Part shown: one piece after another, positions 50,401 through 64,000 of the stretch
How positions within the stretch are numbered: the first letter of the stretch is position 1
How the letters are laid out: each line of letters starts with the position of its first letter
Source: Xiphias gladius
Taxonomy: Eukaryota; Chordata; Actinopteri; Istiophoriformes; Xiphiidae
DNA: 64,000 bases
Reading direction: 5' to 3'
Assembly: GCF_016859285.1 (NCBI RefSeq)
Contig: NC_053414.1
Location: forward strand, 8,692,517-8,756,516
Notes under the pieces: model-generated
Database searches by the model: none
Told to the model about the DNA's origin: nothing
The model's input: only the letters and a program-made list of their open reading frames with translations
Translations under genes and position numbers: made by a program

Positions 50401-50794
50401 CTTTTTTTTTTTTTTTGCGAAATGAGCACTTTTACTTTTGATGCTTTAAGTACATTTTGCTGATAATACTTCAGTACTTTTACTTGTAATTGAGTATTTT
50501 TACACTGTTCTACTGGTACTTTTAGTTAAGTACAGGATCTGAGTAGTCGTTCCACCACAGACAGAAAGCGCGGCAGCGTTTTATCAAAAAATTAAAAAAC
50601 ACCCTGACCTCCTCTGAGAATTCAGCCACCAGTATGAAGTCTCTGTGAAACTGGGCGGCGGTGGTCCAGGGGTGGGACGGGGGCAAAAGGGGGACAGAGA
50701 GCTCCTCAGGTAGACCCTGAGCCCCCTGGTCCTCTTCTCCTTCCCCGAACCCTTCGGCGCCGGTGAAGGCCAGCAGGTCCGGTGACCCTATCAT
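38476..50794 (-). CDS. smcr8: Smith-Magenis syndrome chromosome region 8 homologue (six coding exons)
   Basis: Minus-strand exons are 50794-50609, 47806-47394, 45760-45006, 43432-42962, 41078-40574 and 38923-38476 (stop TAG). They give 925 residues against about 937 in human. SMCR8 pairs with C9orf72 and WDR41 in a cytosolic/lysosomal complex with longin and DENN folds that acts in autophagy and as a GTPase-activating complex for small GTPases. Longin-part matches are FHRDFILVAEFSEE|VGPKP, RIMSVDYQAS and VILGDSAEDAFAYVHH. The arginine finger of human R147 is kept at about residue 144 in LFDLEARGMVRPFCMAY. The middle exons keep only short islands (SDSIEVLGTEKS, EDSIEVLSTTDS) in fast-changing acidic sequence. 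The C-terminal DENN part keeps LLSGRPLVVIGADEPLVRKL, LTRYSRYLALLDLDQRTLRC and LVSRLAEP. My recall is that mammals have most of the coding sequence in one large exon, so the extra introns here are notable. Confidence 0.93.
41370..41725. mobile_element. LINE fragment with internal inversion (reverse transcriptase piece antisense, 3' tail sense)
   Basis: 41370-41530 read on the minus strand gives YWGGTLLSLTGKACTRVPER then RLQPILEPWIQDEQYRFRPG, the reverse transcriptase core of a teleost LINE as recalled. From about 41548 the + strand instead gives the same element's 3' tail (cgaaaggagcagcttgaag, tctgatcaggatgcccccca, ccccagggcagaccca, cttgggaacacctcg). Stops and shifts show it is dead. It lies in smcr8 intron 4. 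Confidence 0.65.
43500..43825 (+). repeat. Family A repeat copy in smcr8 intron 3
   Basis: Landmarks are cacaatttcccagagcgtaa, gacgtcttcagttgttg, gaccgacagtccaaaacc and cacatttgagaagctgg. The right end is ggccaacgattaatcgacta. Confidence 0.7.
43968..44995 (+). repeat. Family A repeat split by an inserted family B repeat
   Basis: The left part, 43968-44062, starts agggctgcaactaatgacta and stops after tgtcagaaaacagctaaac. The right part resumes at about 44812 with agattgcttgttttgtctga and runs to the ttaattgactatctgtcag end. The 44085-44806 insert is the longest family B copy here, from aatgctaatttcagcatgct to gctagcatggctagaaat. Confidence 0.7.
46495..46965 (-). repeat. Family A repeat copy, reversed, in smcr8 intron 2
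   Basis: It runs from gagctgcaacgattactcga to cgttatttgcagccctagtc. The core reads in reverse (ttctccaatgtgagaatttt). A 46680-46830 A/T-rich insert with (tatc)n units interrupts it. Confidence 0.6.
47965..48500. repeat. Two adjacent family A repeat copies in smcr8 intron 1
   Basis: The first copy (47965-48275) starts agggttgaaactattagtca and ends attagttgcagccgtaatc. The second (48380-48500) starts agggctaaaacaattagtcg and is truncated. The rest of this 2.8-kb intron is AT-rich without recognised content, including 48650-49900. Confidence 0.55.
49930..50560. repeat. Family E repeat copy beside smcr8 exon 1
   Basis: The block accagtgatttcaaaccctt is shared with the 36735-37725 copy. The right end reads acttttagttaagtacagga then tctgagtagtcgttccaccac. 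The element ends about 45 bases from the smcr8 exon 1 donor. Confidence 0.55.
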
Positions 50795-51400
50795 CTTCAG
50801 GCAGTGAAGGGGGGGGGGTCAACCCATGGAGGATCTTAACGGCGGCACAAAGGGGGGCTCTGATCTACGCCCGGCCTTTAGTCGGTGAGTCAGCTGTTCA
50901 GAGCGGGCGCAGCGACAACAGCCGTGCAGTTAAAAACTTGTTGCGCAGTTGGCCACAGGCATGAGGCGACGGGCAATGAAGACGCGCCACGTTAAAACTT
51001 CAAGGGGTTCATCCTACCGGCTCCCTTCTCGACGACAACTGTCGCGTAAACAAGCGGCGTTTTCGGGAACAGGCATCTGAGGAGACCTAACGGAGAAGCG
51101 AAAGTTCCCCGCGGGCGGCAGTCACACGGCTAGCTAACTTTCGTCCCAGGATTCGTGTTCCTCTTTTTTCTCGTTAACAGTGAGACAGCTCTCTGCCTTA
51201 AAAACAAAAAACAAAAACTCGTGCCTCGGAGTCACGTATTTGACCGGCAAAAAGTGAGCCCTCTTCACCCTTATTTAGCCATGTGACAGACACCGGGCTG
51301 CTGCCGCGCCGGCGCCGCTCACTTGTGTCCCAGAAGCGGCGCTCCGTGAAACTCAGGTTGGGTTAATGAGGACTTCCGGTCGTCAGTTTCAAAGTAAAAT
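50795..51400 (-). promoter_or_regulatory. smcr8: CpG-rich smcr8 promoter and 5' UTR region
   Basis: CpG density is far above the surroundings, for example gacgacaactgtcgcg (about 51031), gcgaaagttccccgcgg (about 51097) and ctgccgcgccggcgccgctc (51300-51319). A C/G-run lies just upstream of the smcr8 ATG (50808-50819). The transcription start is not resolved. Confidence 0.6.
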
Positions 51401-51929
51401 AGTTTTTTTTTTTTTTGGAACATCCGCTGGAAATACACTCGGGGGGCAGATAATTAGGTACGCCTTATTAAACTAATGCAGTCTGACAGAACGGTCCTGC
51501 AATAAACTTTACCCCCACGAAGGCTATAATGTTCATTTATTTTACTATTTTAAAGAGGTGTTGATTCAACTGTATGGTTCATTTCGGAGGATACAGGCTG
51601 GATTACTAACCGGGCAAAGTGAGCAACTGCCCCGACAGCCCCAGGCTTACTCCATATCATGTGTCTACATAATTTGATTAATTGCAAATTAGTTTTTTCA
51701 GCTTCGCACAACTGAAGTAGAATATCAACTCTCCGTCTTATGGTCCTGGTCTTGTGGAATGATTCTGTGTCAAAATCTTTAAGACCATAAGTGCTTTATT
51801 TCTTTTTGTTGCTCCTTTGTTGTGAAGTTGAGTTTTATCAAATTGCTTCAGTTTTTTTTTTCTCTGTGTCACGTAATTAACACACAGGAAACCTCAGGCC
51901 AGGGACTCTTCTTCGATAACAGGAGAACT

Positions 51930-52245
51930 GTAAGAGTGCAACCAACAGTTATTGTCATTTATCAACACATCTGACAATTATTTTCATGAATAATCGATTG
52001 TTTGCTCAGTGTATAAAATGTCAGAAAATGGTATTCATATTTTTTCTGGATAGCTGTCAAAAAAAATGTTGTTTACCATTATAGAAAACTGGGAAACTAA
52101 CAAATATTCATATTTGAAAAGCCAATACCAGTGAATTTTTTAACTTTTTTGAATTAAAAAAATGACTTATACAATCAATCAGTTGTGAAATTTTTGTTGC
52201 AAATTCATTTTCTTTCATTTGACTAATCAATTATTTAACCTCTAG
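51930..52245. repeat. Family A repeat copy upstream of smcr8
   Basis: It starts gagtgcaaccaacagttatt and keeps aaaatgtcagaaaatggt and tatttgaaaagccaatacca. The right end is tttgactaatcaattattt. Confidence 0.55.
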
Positions 52246-52529
52246 AGCAGCGGTCGGCTTCTGTATTTTGCAATACAGTTCAACATGACCAACTAACTAA
52301 CTACATCCTCCAAAACGACTATGAATAAACAACTCTCTAAAACAACTTCAACAAAAACTAAACATTACAACCTTCATACAGGTAGGACTGTTATATAGCC
52401 TAAGCCTATAAGCCTATAGCCTTGTATAGCCTAAGACTGCATTATGTTTAGCTAGCTGCAGCTAATAAACTGGAAAATGCATGCATACTCTGAGTGACCA
52501 AATAAAGAGAAACTCCTGTACTTGCAAAG

Positions 52530-52860
52530 TATTCAGTGGTGGAAGAAGTACTGATTTACTTAAGTACATATAGCAATACCACACTGTAGGAATACTGTGC
52601 CGCAAGTAAAAGTCATGCATTCAAAATTTTACTTTAAGTTAATTTTAATTATTACTTTATATACTGATGGGTAGTGTGTAAATTTCTCCCTGGGGATCAG
52701 AGAAGTTTTATCTTATCTTAAACTATAATAATATATCATAATTCATCTGTTTGGATTTTGTATTATTAATCTGAATCTAAAAGCTAACAACAGTAACTAA
52801 GGTTATAAAATAAATGTAGTGGAGTAAAAAGTACAATAGTGCCTCTAAATTGTAAAAAAA
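52530..52860 (+). repeat. Family E repeat copy, right end replaced by GC-rich DNA
   Basis: The left end cagtggtggaagaagtactg and gcaagtaaaagtcatgcatt are clear; gtagtggagtaaaaagtaca marks the right part. A GC-rich block follows at once (52860-53050). Confidence 0.65.
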
Positions 52861-53060
52861 GAAAAAAATGCCATCAGGCACCTGTGCTCTGAGCTCTGCG
52901 GCACCGCCTGGCGGTAGAACCAGCCGCCCGCGAAAAGCAGGGCCTCCGGCGGCCACCGACCGCCACCCCTCGGCCGCGGAGGACGCATGAAGAGCAGACG
53001 CTCTCTGCCGGCTTGAACACGAGGAATGAGGACAACGACCACTAGCTCTTTCACTGTTCA
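52860..53060. other. Isolated GC-rich block in AT-rich intergenic DNA
   Basis: About 190 bases are strongly GC- and CpG-rich (cctccggcggccaccgaccg, cctcggccgcggagga), with sharp edges against AT-rich flanks. A minus-strand frame is open through it, but I recognise no protein. No promoter partner is obvious. The flanks 53060-53770 contain nothing I recognise. Confidence 0.4.
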
Positions 53061-53392
53061 CATGGGGACGTCTGTATTTTTTTTTTAGTAAGTCTAAGTC
53101 ACTGCGTCACATGTTAGCCTAAAAAGCAGAAATGAATGGGTACTATCAGCTGATGGTAGTAAAATTACCCGCCGGCTCTATTATACAAATGAAAGTCACA
53201 TGACATGATTTCACCGTTATGATCAATGTTTCCCTAATAGTTGCAAAAAGTTGAAAGATTTTCTATTGTAACTGTAGTTGTATGGCTCTCCCCGGGTAAT
53301 TTCAGGGACTTAAACACTACAACGTAAGGGAAAGAAGAAAAAAAAAAAGTTGGAGCAACTGAGTGAGAATCTAATTTTTAATTTAATTTAAT

Positions 53393-54329
53393 TTTTATTT
53401 GTAGTTTCACTGTTCAATCACAGAAAAAACCCACTTCTCTTACACCCAGCAAAAGAAAACTGAAGAAATGCCCGCATTCATACTGTATTTAAAAGCAACT
53501 GCATAAAATTATTAGGCAACTTTAACCATAATTTAAAGGGTTACTTTACCCAAATAGGATTGGCAAGAGACTGAACACTATACAAGACAAAAATACTGCA
53601 CACTTCAACCGTCAGTATGATAAAATATACACGCTTTGAAGTTAAATAAGCCCAACTCAGATACGCTGAATAGTTTAATAAGTGCAGCAAAACCTGGTGG
53701 GCTTCAGCAGGTCATTATTTTTCTGCATAGTAAGAATATACTGAAGGAGATTTAGGAAAATGATGCAGAGCACACTCAATCAACTAGAGGATAACTGAAG
53801 CAATAAACTGTACTCACCCTGCTGTTAATGCCTATACTGAACCCTATGTGGCCATGTTGACCATCTCTGACTCCCTCTGAAAAATGATGATCACACAACC
53901 TTAAATGCAGACTCAGCTGTGTGCGTCGGGAGTTATGATCACGTATATCCCAAAGCCTCATTTCAAACATTTGGTTAACACTTCCTCGGCTCCTGTCCTT
54001 GGCACGTCTCCTTTTCCTCTGGGCGATTTGTTTAGTTTGATTATCATTTTCACATCTGCAGCCTCCTCGTAGCTTCTTCTCCTCCTCCTTCTTCTCCTCC
54101 TCCTCCTCCTCCTCCGGCGCAGACATCAGTCCATGGTGCCTGCCATTTTGTCACTGTAACCGTAAACTTTTCCCTTTCATCGGTGCAGGATGGAGAAGCT
54201 AAACGAGGAGAGTTGGCAGTGTGAAGAATTCATCTTTGCCTTTAACCAAACATCACGGATGATAAAAGATTACTCCTTGGATTTGTGTGTGTCAGAGCTT
54301 GAGAAGTAAAGTGCTGTGTGTGCAGAGAG
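53393..54329 (-). other. mief2: Probable mief2 3' UTR
   Basis: Reading minus, an AATAAA lies at 53398-53393, about 930 bases past the stop. The region includes a (GAG)n-type tract (54065-54115, ctcctc on +), which creates a spurious glutamate-rich open frame. The end is inferred. Confidence 0.4.
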
Positions 54330-59612
<5,283 letters not shown>

Positions 59613-60894
59613 TGCTTCCTTTTTTGCGGTTAGCCTTGGGAAGAGAGAATGCATAAATTGGGGGAAGCAGAAAGTGACACAAGACATGACAGTCGGGTAG
59701 AGGGAAATGAACTCTACTTGCAGAATACTTTATCCTAGAAATCATGGTAGAAAACTGCAGTTCTGCATGACTGTTATGAAGGAACTAGCATAATATGGTA
59801 TTTTCATTCCAATTAAAATTCAATTAAAAAAAAATAATAATACCGACTACAATTTTTCTAGCAGCATCATATTTAATATGTACAGACAGGTGACAAACTA
59901 GAGGGTTAGGGTGTCATTGAATGGTTTGATTAGTGTGAAAATGATGTGAATTATTTGTTATGGCCTTCACTTTCACAAGCTCCAAACCCAACTGAACACC
60001 TACGTACAGATTTTGGAGCGATATGTTATGCAGCAGTCCACTTGCAGAAACTATAACATTGACCACTGAAGCTTTTCAGAATTCCCTTGATAGCCGAACA
60101 CCTTACAGGGACATTTTACTTAGCTTTTTCCTTTAATTTTTTCCCCCCATCTGTATGTCTGTAGTTGTCATTTGCACCAGTGGGAAGCCACAGAGGATTA
60201 GTCAAGATAACTAAACATGTTTTAATCTTCCTTACAACACCATCTTTTTCAGTTAAAGAACCGCAGAGTTTGTCAGAAATTACTTGGATGTTAAACTGCA
60301 TTAATTAAACAAACATGGTTATGACTTGTTACTGAATTATTGGGAAACCAAACAGCTTTGTTTTTAATATGGGAGCGTCAGGCCTTTCCTGGAAACAGAT
60401 TGAATGCTTTTAAGTAGCTTGTAAGTGTAGTTTCAAAACAGTCCTGAGGAGGATTTTTCTTTCATGGATTAAAAAACGCTATTTAATTGTTAAGCCTCTT
60501 GAGGCAATTTAAGATTTGTAATATTGGGTGATATAACTGAACTTGACTCAATAATGAGTACAATCTTCCTATCATTCATGACTTTGTTGACAGCTTTAGT
60601 TTTGGGAAACTTCCCACTCTGCTGCAGTCTCTCAATGGCATTAAACACAGTGAATTTGGGGTTATATTTTAAGCCTTTAACAACAATGATAAATATTGTT
60701 TTTAAAAACAAGAAGCTCACAGGATGAATAGAAATGCGTTCCAGTTATAAATAGAGGGTTGGATACCATGATGTTGGCTTGTTTCTCTTGACTGCCTCTG
60801 TGTCCAAAAAAGAAAACTGTTCATGTTGAAAGCATTGAGTGTGAAGAGGTCTCTTTCACAGCAGATATTCCGATGTCATGGCGGGAAAGTTACA

Positions 60895-61000
60895 GGTGTA
60901 ATTAATAACATTAATGATGACTCTCTTCAAGTGTGTCTCATTTAGCATTAAACCAAATGGAATTCATCCATCGTTAATGTTATTAATTATACCCTTGATC
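60895..61000. repeat. Inverted repeat with 25-base arms
   Basis: The arm ggtgtaattaataacattaa (60896-60915, extending to gatg at 60919) is matched at 23 of 25 positions by the reverse complement of 60969-60993. The loop is about 50 bases. It is not part of any repeat family recognised here. Confidence 0.7.
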
Positions 61001-61944
61001 TACTTTCAGGGCCATATCAAAACATCTATCCGGAAAAAGCCCTAATTTTACAGCTGCTCGTGTGATTAAATGGGCTGTTATGACGGGCAGTATGAAACTG
61101 CAGCAGTGAAGTACGTTTCTCAAAACTAAATCCATCTGTAAGGTTAATTAATGATGGGAAACAACATTTTAATTTGGTCTGATTTAAAGACTGTGAAGCG
61201 ATTCTTTAAGCATTCCAATTTCTGGAGCAGACACATACAGTATGCGCGTAGGATGTGTGATACCGGTTCTTTTATTTTGCACGAAAGCGAACATGTGCGC
61301 TGTGCTTATCATATTTAGCTCCCAGCACCTGAGACCCAGAAATAGCCACAGAACATCTCTCCAAGCAATTTCAACAGAGTGCCTGCCCTCTCTCCTTGCC
61401 AGAGGTACAGGGTCCCAAGAATGGAGACATGTTTTATTTATAGACCCAATACATGCCTGAGTCACACTGGCCGGATCATATATATAAGAACTTTCTTCGT
61501 CAAGGCACGTTGAACATCAGAGCAGAGTTCACTTTTCGGTTCAATTTTTGTTACATTACATTCAGGGAAAAGGCAAAGGGCACCACTTGTTGACAGATGT
61601 TACCCAACACTGGTTGAGCTGATTGTACATGCAAACAGATGGAGCAACTGATAAACGTATAGATCAGTCAATCAATACTGCTGTTGACCAATATGCTGTT
61701 TGTTGATTCCAACCTGCGCAATTGTGCCTTATCAGACCAGCAGTTACAAAATGGGATTTATTGTGCAATATGAGCTTAAAATATAACAAATATTTCAGTG
61801 AAGCAGTGACAAATTTATAGCATTAGCAGCATCATACACCACCAGGTTGTTACTGTCAATGAGGGGACAGCCAGCCTCTCTACATGGGACAGTAACAAAA
61901 GAAATCATATAAATAATGGACTGTTTTCTCTTGTGTTTGTGGCA

Positions 61945-62305
61945 TACTGCACCAGAGCTGAAAGGATTAGTTGATTAATTGATTAGTCAATCGACAATGG
62001 TAATAGGCAACTAATTTGATGATCGGTTAGTGGTTTCATACATTTTTCAAGCAAAAATCGTAAAAAACTGTTTTCATTTTGTCAAATGAGCAACTTTGCT
62101 GCTTTTCATCATCATAAATCACTGTTAACCAAATTTATCTTTGGGTTTTGGACTTTTATTTGAACAAAAAAAAAGAATTGTGAAGACATCACCTTGGGCT
62201 CTGTGATGCTTTCACGGTTGTTGTTTCACAATTTTTAATTAAATCGGAAGAATAATCGACTGATGAATCGATAATGAAAATAATCGTTTGTTGCAGCCCT
62301 ACACT
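61945..62305. repeat. Family A repeat copy in the mief2 5' intron
   Basis: It starts agagctgaaaggattagttg and ends aatcgtttgttgcagcccta. The interior has agtcaatcgacaatgg and a catcaccttgggctctg block in reverse. Confidence 0.65.
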
Positions 62306-62967
62306 GAACTGACCAAAGGTGGCGGCAACGCGGACAACGGCGAGTTGTTACCTTAGAAACGCAGAAAAAGAGTATTCTGACTTTTCCCTCTGGGACCCAA
62401 AACAAAGGAGTTTTTAAACTTGTCTTGCGATATAAAATCGTGACATCCTCCTGGCTGGACTGCTGACATGTTCGGCTTCACAGATATATCTTTAGCATTC
62501 ACCTGCTGATCATTTTTCTTGTGATGGTAACGCCTCCTCTCCAGTGTTTCCATACAGACTGAAGATCTAACGCCAAAGATAAACTAACATTACAGTTAGT
62601 AACATAACGCGACAGATGTGCATCCAGCTAACCGACATGGCCAATTTATTGTAAGGTATCTTAAGCATGAGGTGCAGCAGCAGCAAACAGATGAACGGCT
62701 GCCAACTCCTTCGAGCAGCTAACGTCAGTTACTGAAGCTAGTCAGGTAGTTAGTTAGCAACATTAGCAGTCAATGAAAACTATCTCTTCACTCTCCTGTT
62801 GATTATACTTACCACTCAGTGCGGGGAGAAATACAACAGTCTGACCCCAAACCATTAGCGTTTGTTAAAATACGTGTTTCGATCCCTTTTTATCAAAAAA
62901 AAGTGTACTATCTGTCGCTCAACGCCATAGGCTAAATATAGCTCGACCAGCTAGCTAACAGCTGCGG

Positions 62968-63055
62968 TCTTCCTCTTCTTCCTCTTCTTCTTTTTAATTG
63001 CAGTTGGCACTCAACCCTAAAGTGCAGTAGCGCCCCCAGCAATTACCCCAGGAAC
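62968..63055 (-). mobile_element. L1-like LINE 3' tail upstream of mief2
   Basis: Read on the minus strand it gives ggggtaattgctgggggcgc, then actgcactttagggttgagt, gccaactgcaatt and a (gaagag)n tail. This is the same 3' end type as at 22930-23008. It is sense relative to mief2 and ends just before the presumed first exon. Confidence 0.55.
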
Positions 63056-63561
63056 TAAGACAACAATCTTTATTTTATTCCCCCCTCGATAATTTCTTTA
63101 AAATTTACTGGAAATAACCATGTAGTTTGGTACTAATAACAGAACAGAGACAAAGTTCTGACACTGTAGTGTTGAGTTTATTATTGAATCCAAAGAGAAA
63201 TAAAGAAATTCTCCATTTAAACCCAGTGACTACATAATAGCCATTCATTTATTATCGGAAACTCCATTCCTCATATGTGCTGAATTGTATGTTTGTTTGT
63301 TGCACACCTAGCCCACCCGCTATCTTCTGAATAAAAACCTCAAGGTTGTGCTAGCTTAGCATTTAAAATAACTGGAAATGTGCCAACTGATCACTCTCAA
63401 TTTTACCTATAATTATACCAAATTATATGGTTCTCTCCAGGAAGCATTTTAGGAGATTACTAGAAGTACATTGGAATGTACAGACCCCTAAAATAAAGTG
63501 TTACCAATAATCCCACTACAAAAAGGGTCAACAAAAGATACTAATAGATCTTGTGTTGAGG

Positions 63562-63607
<46 letters not shown>

Positions 63608-64000
63608 AAACTACTGATTCCAAGCTCAAGAATAAACTATGAACTGCTACCACAGGAGCCCCTTTCCAAACATGCTGCCAATTAAATTGCCAATTTTTCT
63701 ATAATTTTTCTTCCTTCATTGTCAGGACCCAAGGCGTTACAATAGTTCTATAGCTAAAGCCAAATCAATTCATATATATTTTTGATTTTATATAATCAAA
63801 AATATCCCAAAAGTTTATTGGTGGAATTTACCGCACTTAATATGAATTCATCAATAAAAGAACTGTGCCCCAGCTAGAAACTCCTAGATTTCCATTTGGA
63901 TTAAAAACCTGTCACTGCTGTGCTGCAAGCTTGGCAGTAAACTGCTCAAAGTAGTCTACGATAATAAGAAAACATTTAGACTTTTTTCAGTGAGCCTCCG
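63056..64000. other. DNA upstream of mief2
   Basis: AT-rich, with a (GT)n microsatellite at 63566-63605. I see no exon or recognised repeat. Confidence 0.4.

Larger units (their letters stand above)
59613..62813 (-). other. mief2: mief2 5' UTR exon start and large 5' intron
   Basis: A strong donor on the minus strand (gtaagtataatc) lies just inside 62813. The acceptor tctcttcccaag precedes a UTR base run at 59634-59613 before the ATG. The 3.2-kb intron between them holds a family A copy (61945-62305) and a hairpin-forming inverted repeat (60895-61000). Exon 1 probably starts near 62900-62960. Confidence 0.55.

Noticed and set aside
53776-54126. Minus-strand glutamate-rich open frame
   Set aside because: It is created by a (GAG)n tract in the mief2 3' UTR, and the rest resembles no protein and has no splice support.
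62353-62553. Minus-strand 66-residue open frame in the mief2 5' intron
   Set aside because: It has a possible donor (cag|gtgaatg), but joining it to the coding exon gives an out-of-frame stop, and no homology is visible. It could at most be an upstream ORF in an alternative first exon.

Overview
The window is nuclear DNA of a ray-finned fish, most likely a percomorph. It has vertebrate split genes with GT-AG introns, AT-rich intergenic DNA, long (CA)n tracts and several dispersed repeat families I know from teleost genomes. All coding exons below were joined by hand from splice sites and reading-frame phase. Repeat family names rest on recall and on visible termini, not on a database search.

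Left part, all on the + strand. Positions 52-1018 hold the last three coding exons of a beta-type cytoplasmic actin (actb), with its 3' UTR to about 1580. fbxl18 follows as seven coding exons (3535-8106). The actb-fbxl18 order matches human ACTB-FBXL18 as I remember it. Between fbxl18 and the next gene lies a minus-strand remnant of a TRIM/NLR-type gene. Only the 48-nt linker exon and the B30.2 (PRY-SPRY) exon remain (9750-11987), with two MITE-like elements in the intron between them. ptcd1, a mitochondrial pentatricopeptide-repeat protein, has eight coding exons (14613-21488).

Centre, + strand (about 23010-36460). A gene I cannot name has up to 20 coding exons, all consistent in phase. It encodes a SUMO-interacting-type acidic motif, a compact cysteine/histidine module and a long, probably helical C-terminal region. 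Its first coding exon (24519-24833) encodes 23-residue STPR repeats. This exon sits inside Helitron-like DNA and joins the SIM exon in frame, so the gene may carry a transposon-derived DNA-binding domain. The gene also shows a GC-AG intron, an 8-nt microexon and Tc1 and Penelope-like remnants in an intron. This is the most interesting part of the window.

Right part, minus strand. smcr8 has six coding exons (50794 to 38476). It encodes the DENN-type partner of C9orf72 and WDR41 in autophagy and Rab/Arf control. mief2 (MiD49) has seven coding exons (59612 to 54330) and a probable noncoding first exon ending at 62813. It encodes an outer-mitochondrial-membrane DRP1 receptor. smcr8 and mief2 also lie close together in human (17p11.2, recalled). 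The unnamed + strand gene and smcr8 converge tail to tail around 36.5-38.5 kb.

The genes do not form one pathway. Two encode mitochondrial proteins (ptcd1, mief2), one acts in autophagy (smcr8), one is a ubiquitin-ligase adaptor (fbxl18) and one is cytoskeletal (actb). I see no operon-like, CRISPR, plasmid or viral structure. The remaining DNA is introns and intergenic repeats, listed by family.
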